A model generated the notes under the pieces. That model was given only the letters and a program-made list of their open reading frames with translations. It searched no databases and had not been told where the DNA came from. This document shows, one piece after another, positions 24,207-34,620 of a DNA stretch of 64,000 nt (its first letter is position 1; every line of letters begins with the position of its first letter). The position numbers and the translations under genes are program-made. Source of the DNA: Medicago truncatula (taxonomy: Eukaryota > Streptophyta > Magnoliopsida > Fabales > Fabaceae); NCBI RefSeq assembly GCF_003473485.1, contig NC_053046.1, forward strand, positions 6,210,001-6,274,000, in the 5' to 3' direction.

Positions 24207-24709
24207 AACGTTTAGAGGTATAAATATACCCCTAAATATCTTTATTTTCATATCATGTTTGTTACATTTTTTTTAATATTTAAATTTATTCTTGTCTATT
24301 TGTTACATATGTTATTTGTATTGAAAATTGATAATTTTTTTTTGAAAGAGATTATTTTCTTTCTATATAATATAGATTAGTGTAGATATTCTAAATTAAT
24401 TAAAAACTGAAATAAATTATTTAATAGATATTTTACACTTTTTATTTCAAAAAAAAAAGGAAAAATATTTTACACTTTTATATTTTTTTATATTTTAACA
24501 AACAATACTTGTTCTTGTAAAAAAAAACAAAAAAACAATACTTGTTTTTTTTTTTTGTTTTCATCTCTTTCATGATAGCAATAATATAACAAATATAGCA
24601 TAACAATCCTCCTTTATAAGCAGCAGGCAGAACAAGATGAATTTACATTCATCCATTCGATATACAAGTAACGCTATCCTCCGATCGAAGATAAGAAGAG
24701 CTTGGAAAG
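24207..24709. other. AT-rich spacer and 5' flank of the RRM gene
   Basis: Long A and T runs. TTTATAAG near 24610 could serve as a TATA box for the downstream gene, about 95 bp before its ATG. Confidence 0.4.
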
Positions 24710-25357
24710 ATGGCAGCAATTGAGATGAAAACGATGAAGTCACGGTGTGGAGACGTCGGCACTACGATCTCCTCTGTTCGCGATCCCTCATGGTGGTTTG
24801 CACATGACAGTAAGGATTTCGCTTTTCCGTTTTTTCTATTAGTTATCTCCCATATAAGTTTTCACTATTTTGCAATCACAATTTTCATGTCAATCAATCT
24901 AATGATCTGTATCTATATATCTACAGGTTTCGGCAATGAGCTTGAGTTTCCATTACCTTGTCCAACACGTTGTTGTCATACTGTTTATCATCCAGTTATT
25001 CGTGTTGATTATACACCTCCGATTGCGGGTATGTTTGTACCTCCATACCTGAAGGCTTTTGTGAAAGAGATGACTACTCTGTCCTCCGATGACAAGAACA
25101 AGAATTCTTTTCTGGTAGTAGGAGGCAACCTCCCACCCGAGACAAGGAACCATGATTTGCTTCAACTTTTCCAGCCTTTTGGTCATGTCATCGGTGCCGA
25201 TATTGCTATTGCTCAACACACTGGCCTTAGTGGCCGTTTTGCCTTTGTTAACTTTGCCACCAAGGAAGCTGCTCAGAGTGCTATTGAAAGACTCAATGGG
25301 ATCGACTACCACAATTTCATCCTTAGAGTTGAATGGTCCACCCCAACAACAACCTAA
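24710..25357 (+). CDS. eIF3 subunit G-like RRM protein, short form
   Basis: Exon 1 is 24710-24809, exon 2 is 24927-25357 (GTAAGG..CTACAG, split codon for Ser); 176 aa. The C-terminal RRM spans about 94-176: FLVVGGNLP (RNP2 region), DLLQLFQPFGHVIGADIA, GRFAFVNF (RNP1, 136-143), and the ending NFILRVEWSTP, which is the hallmark of eIF3g. In RNP1 the first two residues are G-R instead of the usual R-G. Full-length plant eIF3g is near 290 aa and carries a CCHC-type zinc motif; that part is absent here, replaced by a short region with CPTRCC. It may be a lineage-specific truncated paralogue. Intact frame and splice sites argue it is expressed; a role in translation initiation is inferred only. Confidence 0.8.
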   Translation: MAAIEMKTMKSRCGDVGTTISSVRDPSWWFAHDSKDFAFPFFLLVISHISFHYFAITIFMSINLMICIYISTGFGNELEFPLPCPTRCCHTVYHPVIRVDYTPPIAGMFVPPYLKAFVKEMTTLSSDDKNKNSFLVVGGNLPPETRNHDLLQLFQPFGHVIGADIAIAQHTGLSGRFAFVNFATKEAAQSAIERLNGIDYHNFILRVEWSTPTTT

Positions 25358-25439
25358 AAGTATACATTTCCGGTACTGGTTTATGCATCTGTGTGTTTAC
25401 GTTAAATGATAGTTGTTTCTTCTTTTTGCTTGCATCTGT

Positions 25440-25700
25440 ACTATGGATCCTTATGTACTTTTTTGACAACAGAAATTTATCTTTTTAAGTTCAGTTTATT
25501 CCTTTATGTTTTGAAGATTCCTATTTCCTAACATATATGGAAAGTTCAAACATGTCCAATGAAGTATATATTAGGAGTGTGGTTATAAGCATTATTACTT
25601 ATTGATTGTAAACTCAAAACTCTTCTGATAAGTCTCTGAAATCATTATTTCTGCATGAATAATATTCTTTTTAAATTTTGAATTAAGTTTAAGAATCATA
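25440..25700. repeat. Local segmental repeat, copy 2 of 3
   Basis: Aligns by eye with 20805-21170 (CTTTTTTGACAACAG, TTTATGTTTTGAAGATTCC, GTGTGGTTATAAGCATTATT). It begins about 85 bp after the RRM gene stop, with no kinase gene beside it. Confidence 0.72.
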
Positions 25701-25782
25701 CCTATTTTGTTTTTAAATTGAAAAAAAATCTTTATCTCATGATATTCTAAAAAACTCAATATCACTACCGAAAAAAAATCTA

Positions 25783-26128
25783 AAAACTCAATATCAAAAT
25801 TTACTCTAAAACAAATAAATAAGAATAATTTCTTGATAAGAATCACCTAATTAATTTCCGTCCAAAAATAAAACAACGATCACATAATGAAACGAAACTA
25901 CCAAAATAAATATTTACAGAGTTATCGTATGTCCTCTCAAAGAAATTTATTGTATGTAGTTAAGATTTTAACTTAAAAAAGAAAAAAAAGATTTCAACTC
26001 AAACTCAATGATATATCCATGATCCATCCAATTTGATTAAAATCTCTTGTTCAAGATTTTTTTTTTATAGGTTAGTCATCATTATTTATTAGTTGATGTC
26101 GGTTGCTAGTTAGTAAATGTGTCTATGG
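25783..26128. repeat. Long direct repeat, left copy
   Basis: Begins AAAACTCAATATCAAAATTTAC and ends at GTCGGTTGCTAGTTAGTAA..CTATGG. The second copy is 27147-27514, same orientation, with small indels. Confidence 0.85.
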
Positions 26129-26301
26129 ATAGATAATAGATTTATGTTATGGTATATGACTATATGTGTTTGATAAATTGACACTAGATTGAATTCAAAT
26201 GTGGTTAATATGATTTTAGGTCGTATTTTTTCATTATTTCAATTATATCCTCAAACAAATTTTTCTATAATAATATATTATATTGTTGGTGTCATTCAAA
26301 A

Positions 26302-26950
26302 CAGTGGCGTAGCCAGAAAAAAAAATAATTTTCTATTATAATATTATATTGTTAGTGTCATTAAAAACATTGGCGTAGCCAGAAAAAATAGTTCGGGTGA
26401 GTCACTAAAATAAACTATAAACAGTAATATGTAAACATAAAATTAAAGTAGTAATAAGCATAAGCATGAAGTTGAAATTGCAAAGTTTGACTAAAAAACT
26501 CGGGTGGATGCTTTAAAAAAATTAATTACATAGTTTACTAATGCTATAAATTATGATTTTTTTATAATACAACTCTTAATTGGGGGAATTTTCAGTTGAC
26601 AAGATAATATAAACGAGGTTTGAAACCCCCAAAAATTAGAAGGTCGGTAAACCTCCGTTAACCAGTCAAAGTATATGCATGAAAAAAATCGCATATGTCA
26701 CTTTTGGAATCGCCGAAAACCTAAATTGTTGAAAAAATGTTTAAAACCTCACAAAATAGTCCTATAATTTTTATTTTTTTTATTTTTCAGGTGGACCACT
26801 AAACCAATTAATGGGGATTTGAATCTGCCGAACCCTAAAATCGTAGCAAAATTGTTTAAAATTCGCAAAGTAGACTTATGGTTGTTGATTTTTTAATTTT
26901 TTAGGATCCGGGTGGGCTGTGGCCCACCCCAGCCCATGAAGGGCTCTCAG
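26302..26950. mobile_element. Possible hAT-type remnant with a duplicated left end
   Basis: CAGTGGCGTAGCCAG (26302-26316) and CATTGGCGTAGCCAG (26368-26382) resemble plant hAT termini. A matching right end was not found; 26900-26950 contains GGTGGGCTGTGGCCCACC, a palindrome. The borders are therefore uncertain. Confidence 0.4.
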
Positions 26951-27146
26951 ATTAGAAAAGACAATGATTTATATTATAATTGCTATATTGTGAGTGTCAT
27001 TGAAAAAAATAAATATAATTTGTTGAGTTTGTTATACTTTGAAATTCTTAAACATCTAATCTCTATTTTTTAATCAAAATTTCATAAAAAACATTCCTTG
27101 TTAAGTTTTGGCTTTGCCAACACACTGACGTTAATCAAAATTTCAT

Positions 27147-27514
27147 AAAAAACTCAATATCAAAATTTACTCTAAAACAAATAAATAAGAATAATTTCTT
27201 AATAACATTCACCTAATTTTTTTTGGTACATATTCACCTAAATCCAAGTATAAAACAACGATCACCTACTGAAACCGCCAAAATAAATATTTAAAGAGTT
27301 ATTGTATATGTCCTCTCAAAAAAAGTTACCGTACGTTCATAAGATTTTAACTTTCCCTCAAAAAAAAAAAAATATTAACTAAGAAATTCCTCAAACAACG
27401 ATCCATCCAATTTGATTAAGATCTCTTGTTCGCAAATTTTTATTTATTTTTATATAGGTTAGTCATTATTATTTATTCGTTGATGTCGGTTACTATTTAG
27501 TAAGTATCTATGGT
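27147..27514. repeat. Long direct repeat, right copy
   Basis: Second copy of 25783-26128. The two copies bracket the hAT-like remnant. Confidence 0.85.
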
Positions 27515-28032
27515 TAGATATGAGATAATCAAATTGTAAGTAACGTCATCATTTATAATATTTTAAAATTAAGTTTACTAGATTTATTTTAGGAATAACT
27601 TTCCTAAGAACGATGAGACTTTTATTTAAGGTATTTTTTAAAAAAGATGTTTAACGTGAATAAATGAAGTGTCTTGGTTCGAATCTTAACTCCTATGACA
27701 TGGACAATTTATTGGGGCTGTTTGGTTCTAAAGATTGAGGGAGGATGGATAGCAATATCATGGAAAGTTTTCTGCAATCTGTGCTTTCCATTGTTTGGTT
27801 TGCTATCAGAGAGGAAAGAAAGGTTCAGTTTATGTGGGACCCATGCGTTAAAGATTTCCGTCCAGTGATGCAAAGAAAGTAGGGTGAAAAGTTTCAATGC
27901 ACTGAAATGACATATCTACCCTTTGTTTTCCACATTTACATTTTACATACCACTTTTATTTTTAATTTGGGATTTTGGGTTACACGTGACTTGTTTTTTG
28001 TTTTTTTATATTACTCTTTCATAAACATTTTT

Positions 28033-28906
28033 GACTAGTGCTAGTCACACAGAAAAAAACAAGTTACACTTAAATTTATTTAAAATTTTACAATAATATT
28101 AAAATTGCCCTCTTCATGTAAATTTTTAAAAACTCATATTTTATGATCATTCTGAACCCTTATCCCCTTTCATCCACAAATCACCATAGATGTGCAACCA
28201 ATATCTGAATCAACATCTTTGTTATTGATCTGTACTATATTCATAAAGGTTAGTGAATTTCATTTTCGATGAGTTTCTATTTATTTATTGTTTGTTTTGG
28301 TATGAGATATGCCTGTCAATTTGATTTTAAGTGAGAGGTTAGTATAAATTAAGTTTACGTGTATGTATATAAAAGGGGTTAGTGTAGTTTACGTATGTAG
28401 GTTAATGTAAATTCAAGTTTACGTATGTTCAATTTAGGTTAGTGTAAATTCAGTTTACTTACATTCAATCTAGGTTAATGTAAATTAAGTTTATTTATGT
28501 TCAATTTAGGTTAATGTAAATTTAGTTTACGTATGTATATAAGAGGTTAGTGTAAATTCAGTTTACTTACGTTCAATCTAGGTTAATGTAAATTAAGTTT
28601 ACTTACATTCAATTATGTAAATTAAATTTACTTATGTTCAATCTAGGTTAATGTAAATTCAGTTTACTTACGTTCAATCTAGGTTAATGTAAATTAAGTT
28701 TGTAAATTCAGTTTACTTACATTCAATCTAGGTTAATGTAAATTAAGTTTACTTATGTTCAATTTAGGTTAATGTAAATTAAGTTTACTTATGTTCAACT
28801 TACGTTAATGTAAATTTAGTTGATTTGAAATTTTTATTTTAGTTAAAGGGTATATTAGTCATTCTGGGGTGTAACTTGTTTTTTTTTTGTGTGACTAGCA
28901 CCAGTC
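28033..28906. mobile_element. Mutator-like nonautonomous element filled with minisatellite
   Basis: The left end GACTAGTGCTAGTCACACAG and the reverse complement of the right end GACTGGTGCTAGTCACACA match, and the TIR continues to ACAAGTTACAC on both sides. The 9-bp target duplication AACATTTTT (28024-28032, 28907-28915) supports a Mutator-type origin; 874 bp, no coding capacity. Confidence 0.85.
28320..28820. repeat. Minisatellite, about 36-bp unit, roughly a dozen copies
   Basis: The unit core is AGGTTAATGTAAATTAAGTTTAC followed by TTATGTTCAATCT. Copies differ by substitutions and a few are shortened. GTAAATTAAGTTTAC within the unit is nearly palindromic. Confidence 0.92.
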
Positions 28907-29198
28907 AACATTTTTTTATGTATATTACTGGTGCAGTTGCAATTTTTAATAAAACATAATTAATTACAAAAATAAATAATAATCAAATTAATATTTATTC
29001 TATAAATATATACATATATAAGGATAATTATGTCTTTTACTAAATATACATCTTTCTTTCCTCACATAATCTAGCCACTTTCACTCATACCAAACAACCA
29101 AAAAAATCATCTAACTTTCCATTCACTTTCTACTCATTTTCATTCCTTCAACAATCTTTCCTCTTACTTTCTTTTCTCTTCCAAACAAAGCCTTAAAG

Positions 29199-29760
29199 TT
29201 GGTGCCGTTTAGGGTGGGAGACCTTCTTAGATCTCCTACTGTAGGAGACCTCTTTTTTTTTTTTGCAACTAATATGATTTTTTTTATTTTAGAATAATAT
29301 GTGTGCTTATTGACCCTTAGATAAGAATTAAATGATTGAGATTAAAAACCCTCTTTTAAACAACACATGTTCCTTGCTACATGATATCTTGTTTGTATGG
29401 ATTATTCATCTTCTCCATATCAAAAGTGCAGATTCTAAATCAAAAATATATGTTGAAAGTGTATGCATCTTGTAGGGAACACACGAGGATGGTGGGGGTA
29501 ACATTGTAGGATTTATAAGCTTCTTAATCCTTCATGACAAAAAAATTCGTTACAAATTCACTTGCTTTTTTAAAGTTCAAGATTAATGTTTTAAATATAT
29601 CATCCTAGTGGGTCATGCTGCAAACAAATCTATGCCATTCAAAAGCTTCTTTCTAAATCTAATTAATAGTTGGCATCGATTTTGAAATTAAAATAAAAAT
29701 AAAAATTGTAGTCTCCTACGATAGGAGACCCATTAAGGTTGTCTACCGTAGCCAACACCT
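29199..29760. mobile_element. TIR element, nonautonomous
   Basis: The ends are inverted repeats: TTGGTGCCGTTTAGGGTGGG against AGGTGTTGGCTACGGTAGAC, and both then reach CTCCTA..GTAGGAGAC. Short flanks TTAAAG occur on both sides (29193-29198, 29761-29766). It directly abuts the preceding element. Confidence 0.7.
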
Positions 29761-29926
29761 TTAAAGCTTTCTCTCGACTCTATCCGTTATGCATGTTTCA
29801 TAACATGGTCAATGAACATAAGGTAGAAGCACGCTCCACAATTCATTGCTTAAGTTATTGATAGGAAAAAGCGACATTGTTTTAAGAATGTCCCACGATT
29901 CTCAAGAATTCACTCGTAATCATCGC

Positions 29927-30094
29927 GTGGAAATTAAGGAGTAAAGAAAATAGAAAACCACAATGAACAAAAAAATAACATGTGATAAAAACAAACAAAT
30001 GGAGAATTCTAGTGGAAATTAAGGATTCAAAAAATAAAAAACTATAATGAACAAAAAAATATGTTGATGAAAACAAACAATAAGATAATTCTAG
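29927..30094. repeat. Direct tandem duplication, about 85-bp period, 2 copies
   Basis: Both units begin GTGGAAATTAAGGA (29927 and 30012) and end near AATTCTAG. Chance ORF 29882-30076 overlaps and is not believed. Confidence 0.85.
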
Positions 30095-30217
30095 ATTACA
30101 TTAGAATAACAGTGGACAATTTATCCATAATGTAGCCTCATGTGGCATCAAAACAACGAATCCTGTGATCTACTACTATTCCTAGCTTAATAGAAAAGAA
30201 GAATGAACCAAAGTGAT

Positions 30218-31159
30218 TTATTTTTTATTCACTCCATTCATTTGAAATAGGAGGCAATGTCGTACGAGTAGAAGAAACACAATGAGCATATTGAAGTAAG
30301 TTTTTGGAGAAGGTGAAGACAATGGCAACTCATCAACTAACTCATTTACAACTGAAACAGTTTCAACATCGGAGATAAACGGATGTTTGAAGAGCATATC
30401 TGCTGTCCATCTTCTCAAAGGATCCTTAATGAAACACTTTTCTAAAAAATCTTTTCCTTCTTGTGATAATTCCTCTGGAATTTTTGGCAATTCTTCTCCA
30501 ACACCAATTCGAATCGTCAACATCAACATATCTGATTCATTCCATGCGGCGGGTTCTCCGGTAATCATCTCCACGACGGCGCAACCAAGAGCCCATATAT
30601 CGGCTGACGATTCATACACACTATCATTCACTGCTTCTGGTGACATAATCATCGGAGTTCCTCTCGGTTGCCACTTTTCACCTTGTTCTACACCTGTCTC
30701 TTTCGCAAGCCCGAAATCTGAAATCTTAATGTTTCCGTTCTCGAATACGAGAATGTTGGGCAACTTCAAATCACAATGAACAAACCCTTTTTTGTGAATA
30801 TACTTGAGTCCTTCAACTACCGACCTCGTATAACGGCGGACGAGGTTATCCGGGAGCTTACCACCATGTTTCTCGAGTTGATCGGAGAGAGTTCCACCGC
30901 TAGCGTATTCTAGAAAAATATTGTAATACTCTTCATCGTTTTCAACAGTTTTGTCTTGGCCAAAACACTTGATAACATGTGGGGATGATCCTAAACGATC
31001 GAGTATTTGTTTCTCGTTTTGGAGAGAGTACGAGTCGTGAAGATTGCTGGATTTGACGGCGGTGAGCTGCGGAAAAGTAACCGAGTCTTCAGGATGTTTG
31101 GCTAAATAGACGGTGGCGAAGCTTCCACTACCAAGTGAATGACCACGAACCCAATTCAT
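30218..31159 (-). CDS. MAPKKK17/18/20-like protein kinase, paralogue with frameshifted C-terminus
   Basis: Single-exon kinase of 313 aa, closely similar to the one at 19325-20386. GSGSFATVYLA (10-20), Lys36 in AVK, HCDLKLPN (128-135), DFG (148-150) and MSPEAV are all kept, so the kinase domain looks functional. After SPSPKTYFN the frame shifts by one or two bases near 30286-30291: the reading frame ends in MLIVFLLLVRHCLLF.., whereas another frame reads AHCVSSTRTTLPP, matching HWASSSVTTLPP of the paralogue, and then stops early. The tail is therefore shortened and scrambled compared with the 353-aa sister. Activation-segment RGTPMIM differs from RGTPLYM. A TATA box lies about 100 bp upstream. 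Confidence 0.88.
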   Translation of the reverse strand: MNWVRGHSLGSGSFATVYLAKHPEDSVTFPQLTAVKSSNLHDSYSLQNEKQILDRLGSSPHVIKCFGQDKTVENDEEYYNIFLEYASGGTLSDQLEKHGGKLPDNLVRRYTRSVVEGLKYIHKKGFVHCDLKLPNILVFENGNIKISDFGLAKETGVEQGEKWQPRGTPMIMSPEAVNDSVYESSADIWALGCAVVEMITGEPAAWNESDMLMLTIRIGVGEELPKIPEELSQEGKDFLEKCFIKDPLRRWTADMLFKHPFISDVETVSVVNELVDELPLSSPSPKTYFNMLIVFLLLVRHCLLFQMNGVNKK

Positions 31160-31258
31160 CGTGTTAGGGTTTGGTGTTTTTTGGAGGAGGTTTGGTGTGT
31201 TACGTAGGTTAATTTGGAGGAAATTAAATGCTGCGAATAAAACAAGTTTTGAATCTCT

Positions 31259-31266
31259 TATTTATA
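31259..31266 (-). promoter_or_regulatory. TATA box of the second MAPKKK gene
   Basis: TATAAATA on the minus strand, about 100 bp upstream of the ATG. Confidence 0.55.
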
Positions 31267-31844
31267 AGAGAAAAATTGAAGATTAATGATAATATTTTTT
31301 GAAGGATGATTAAGGATAAGTATGTGTGGTAACATATAGGAGGTTTCTGCTCTCCTTTTGTGGAACAAACTATTAAGTAATTAACAAAATAACTTTTTTT
31401 ATCCTTTATTCAAATATTCCTTTACAATCATTTATGCAACGTTTGAACACGGTTTCAATATTGAAGTAATCTTTTTTTTTTTTTTTTACTAACTAAATTA
31501 ATCTCTTTTAGGAGAGTGATAATAAATATAACATTATAATATTATGCTAGCAACAGACATTATGTTTTATAATCCTTTGAATCCAACTTCTATATAGTTA
31601 GCAACTCACTATAAACATACTATATCAATCGTTAATTAATAAATTAAAAGTAATTATTATAAGTAATTCATAAAAATCATGAGTTTGTTAAAATAATAAT
31701 CATTGATTTTCTCATTTTAGAGGATCCTTATCCAATATTTATGATATTTAAATAGGAAATAGGAAGAAACTTAATTATGTACAATTTCTTAGATATTTTT
31801 GGTATGGTTTTTAAAACTAACTTACCTTGCTATGTGTGGGGATA

Positions 31845-32330
31845 TTTGATTCGGATGGTTGGATGGGTTTGTTGACTCTTAGAAATTTTATCTTTTGTTC
31901 TTTTTTGACAAAATAACTTACCCATCTTCAAAGTTTCAAACTTCTATTTATCCATAAAATATTCCTTAATGTTTTGAAGATTGCTAGTATTTCCTACCAA
32001 GTTCAAACACGCTTCCGTTGAAGTATAGTCTCTTTTAGGATGCGATAATCATAATTGTAACTATTAATTAATCATTAATTAATATTTATTTAATTAACTA
32101 TAGGCTCAATACTTTTTTTTATTATAGAAAGGCTCAATGCTCTTAATTTAATTAACTATGGTTTAATACTTATTTTTTATTATAGAAAGGCTCAATACTC
32201 TTGTTTTTTTAGGGATGGCTCAATACTCTTATGCTAGCCTCTGAAATCACAATTGTTTGCATAAATAATCTTCATTGAGCTCTATATAATTTTTTAATTA
32301 AGTTCAAGGTTGATATTTATTTTGTTTTAA
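31845..32330. repeat. Local segmental repeat, copy 3 of 3
   Basis: Contains the same ordered words as 20805-21170 (GATTCGGAT..TTGGATG, TTTTATCTTTTGT, TTTTTTGACAA, TCAAAGTTTCAAA, ATATTCCTTAATGTTTTGAAG) with internal small duplications around GGCTCAATACT. Lies about 0.7 kb upstream of the second MAPKKK gene. Confidence 0.7.
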
Positions 32331-32345
32331 AAAAAAATGATATTA

Positions 32346-32480
32346 GATGAAAAATGGCTCAGTACTTTCGTTTTCTCTTTAGAAATATGTACAAATAAAA
32401 GGTACTTGCATTGTGCGTATTGAAGTAGTTGTGTCAAATAAATATGTACAAATATTACTAAGCCAAAGGTATTAATGGAG
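32346..32480. repeat. Dispersed direct repeat, copy 1
   Basis: Contains AGAAATATGTACAAATAAA, GTGCGTATTGAAGTAGTTG and ATTACTAAGCCAAAGGTATT. Near-identical to 37972-38108. Confidence 0.85.
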
Positions 32481-32563
32481 GAAGGCTTGGTGAGGATTAA
32501 ATGAGGAAGCCAAAGGTATTAATGTGTCAAGTGTGGCTTTTATTCTAGAAATCGAGAAGTATA

Positions 32564-32709
32564 TATTTTTTTTTTGTCAAGTGACCTCCTAGTTGCCGGA
32601 GCTCATATATTTTAAATGTGTAGAAGTGGTGTGTTTGGAGTTCGAACCCAATCCCTGCATATATTATGCATTGTTCATACTAACTGAGCTAAGCTCACGG
32701 AGATATCAG
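32564..32709 (-). mobile_element. tRNA-derived SINE with target duplication
   Basis: The minus strand reads GTGAGCTTAGCTCAGTTAGT (A box), then GGGTTCGAACTCC (B box), then a body and A-rich tail (T run at 32565-32575). Flanks GAAGTATA occur at 32556-32563 and 32710-32717. Confidence 0.78.
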
Positions 32710-32717
32710 GAAGTATA

Positions 32718-33606
32718 CCTAGTTAGTTTGATATAAACAAAATTGTTTGTGATACTAAGTAAATTAGTGTGTGAATCCGTGCATGCACCGGATAATATAT
32801 AGGTGTTGTGATGCAATTTTAGAGGCGTGAAGTAGATAATAATATCGACAATAGGAAGTGAGACTTTTTAGTATAGAATACATTTTGTTTTAATTATTGC
32901 AAACCAAACACTAAACTGGAGTATCTTGTTGATTCACATACTCCAAAGAATGAAAAAAAACAAAATAAGAAAGCGAAAGATTGAGCACTGAAATCACATA
33001 GGATTTTGTTGAGTTTCTCATATTTGTATCTTAAAATTATGATCAGCTACTAAAAGTAAAAAATTTGTATCTTGAGCCCATGATCATAAAATTAGACCAA
33101 CTATAAGAATCTGCAGGGAACTCCACATATGAAGGAACATGATCAAATACATCAATAATTAGATATAAAAAATAAAAAAAAAATCCTAAAATGCAGCAAC
33201 ATAAAAAATAAGAGGATACAAAGAAAAGAATAAATGTAATAAAACAGATATGATTATGCTTTAAATATAAATGTACTCAATCATAAAACATACTCATTTT
33301 CATATAAATTTCTTTTTGATATCAACGGTTAAAAAAAATTATGTTCACTGGCTAGGATTTACACCAATTTGAGTTGCATATCAAATTATTAATAGTTAGG
33401 TAGCAGAATAGCACATGATGATCCATTAAATCTCAATACAGATGCCTCACTCCTAGTACCATTGTGCTTATAAGGAGACAATATAATTTATTCATACCAT
33501 TGTACTTTAACAAAGGAATTGTGCATCCCAACTCAATAGGTTTGAATATAATGACAACATCAAAACAAAGATATAATGTTAAACAAAGCAATGAACAAAC
33601 ACGTAC
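32718..33606. other. AT-rich spacer
   Basis: ORFs at 33433-33675 (minus) and 33464-33682 (plus) overlap on opposite strands and resemble no family. Nothing else supported. Confidence 0.45.
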
Positions 33607-33740
33607 CAGTGACATTATCTTTGATTGTGAAACGACCGATAGCTTTGCCGTACAATTATTCCAGCTTTGTGTCACCGCATAGAACAGATATGAAATATCC
33701 TACTTCTTGGTCAAGCCAGCCAATCTTTATCTTTTCCCAT
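33607..33740 (-). pseudogene. Orphan exon-like segment, family not recognised
   Basis: 134 bp bounded by a good acceptor (GAAACAG at 33741..) and a GTACGTG donor. One frame reads WEKIKIGWLDQEVGYFISVL.. and YGKAIGRFTIKDNVTG with one in-frame stop between them. It looks like a single exon left from a lost gene. I cannot name the family, and no adjoining exons were found. Confidence 0.35.
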
Positions 33741-34018
33741 CTGTTTCAATAACAAAATAACTTGTTCAGGACTATTTTGTGAAGAAAATGTTATATTCTA
33801 ACTCTAATATGAATGCAGAGCATAGTCATTACTTAGCCCCATAGCTAGTGCAAACCAATAATAATAGAGTAACAATATTTATACATCTCAATTTTTAATT
33901 TTCAACTCATTGAACAATTCATCATCATCAATGTATCACAATTATCATATCACTTTCTCTATTTTTTTTTAATTTTTTTTTATATCTTGGGTGTAGAATG
34001 GGTGTTTGTGTCTACGTA

Positions 34019-34142
34019 GATTATTTTCCTAATCAATGTCACTATGTTTTTTGATTTATAAGAACGAAATGAACAAGAAATAACACAAAAGGTAAACACA
34101 TCCATATCTACAGGGCTCACTGCATATAGTAGTAGTACTAGT
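34019..34142. repeat. Dispersed direct repeat, copy 1 (second pair)
   Basis: Contains GATTATTTTCCTAATCAA, CACTATGTTTTTTGATTTAT and AAATAACACAAAAGGTAAAC. Matches 38182-38304. Confidence 0.85.
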
Positions 34143-34307
34143 TCTTTGACATGATGTTTGTTCACTGGTCAAGGCAATATATCATGGTGTTTCTAAATTT
34201 TAGTGTTCCCACATTCAACAAAAGTAGAAGAAGTCTACGAAACCATATTTCCCCTTTCGCTTTAGTTAATAGAAATTGAAAACCTAGGTGATAGGTGAAA
34301 ATCTAAT

Positions 34308-34603
34308 TTTTTTTTTTTTATCAAGCGAAGAAATTCAATAAAACTGAAGAGGGCCAGAACCCATAACAAAGTCTACATCAGGAAGAAACAAAAATAGAAA
34401 AGGCAGAATTACATCAAAATCCTATAATAAGGAAGTCCTGAACCCTCTCTAGAGAGAAAAGAAGCAATAAAGCAGGGTGGTGAGATCCTCCATTGAGAAG
34501 AGAAGGTAGGTAAACTCTTCGTATTTTTCGCCATAGCGTCAGCAGCTGCATTCCCTTCCCGGTGTATGTGAGAGCAAACACAAGTGAGACTTTAGATATT
34601 TAG
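34308..34603 (-). mobile_element. 5'-truncated L1-type LINE tail with 17-bp target duplication
   Basis: Flanked by ATAGGTGAAAATCTAAT at 34291-34307 and 34604-34620, both exact. A T run at the left end is the poly-A tail of a minus-strand insertion. The minus strand encodes HIHREGNAAADAMAKNTKSL, the C-terminal end of an RNase H-like (RVT_3) domain. 296 bp in total. Confidence 0.92.
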
Positions 34604-34620
34604 ATAGGTGAAAATCTAAT

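Larger units (their letters stand above)
27714..29192. mobile_element. TIR element with PIF-like ends, carrying a nested element
   Basis: The left end GGGGCTGTTTGG and the reverse complement of the right end GGCTTTGTTTGG match imperfectly. Flanks contain TTA on both sides, but not in exactly the right register. The inside is interrupted at 28033-28906. Assignment is tentative. Confidence 0.5.

Noticed and set aside
28320-28820. Regularly spaced repeats reminiscent of a CRISPR array
   Set aside because: Units abut with no unique spacers, are diverged from one another, and lie inside a plant TIR element.
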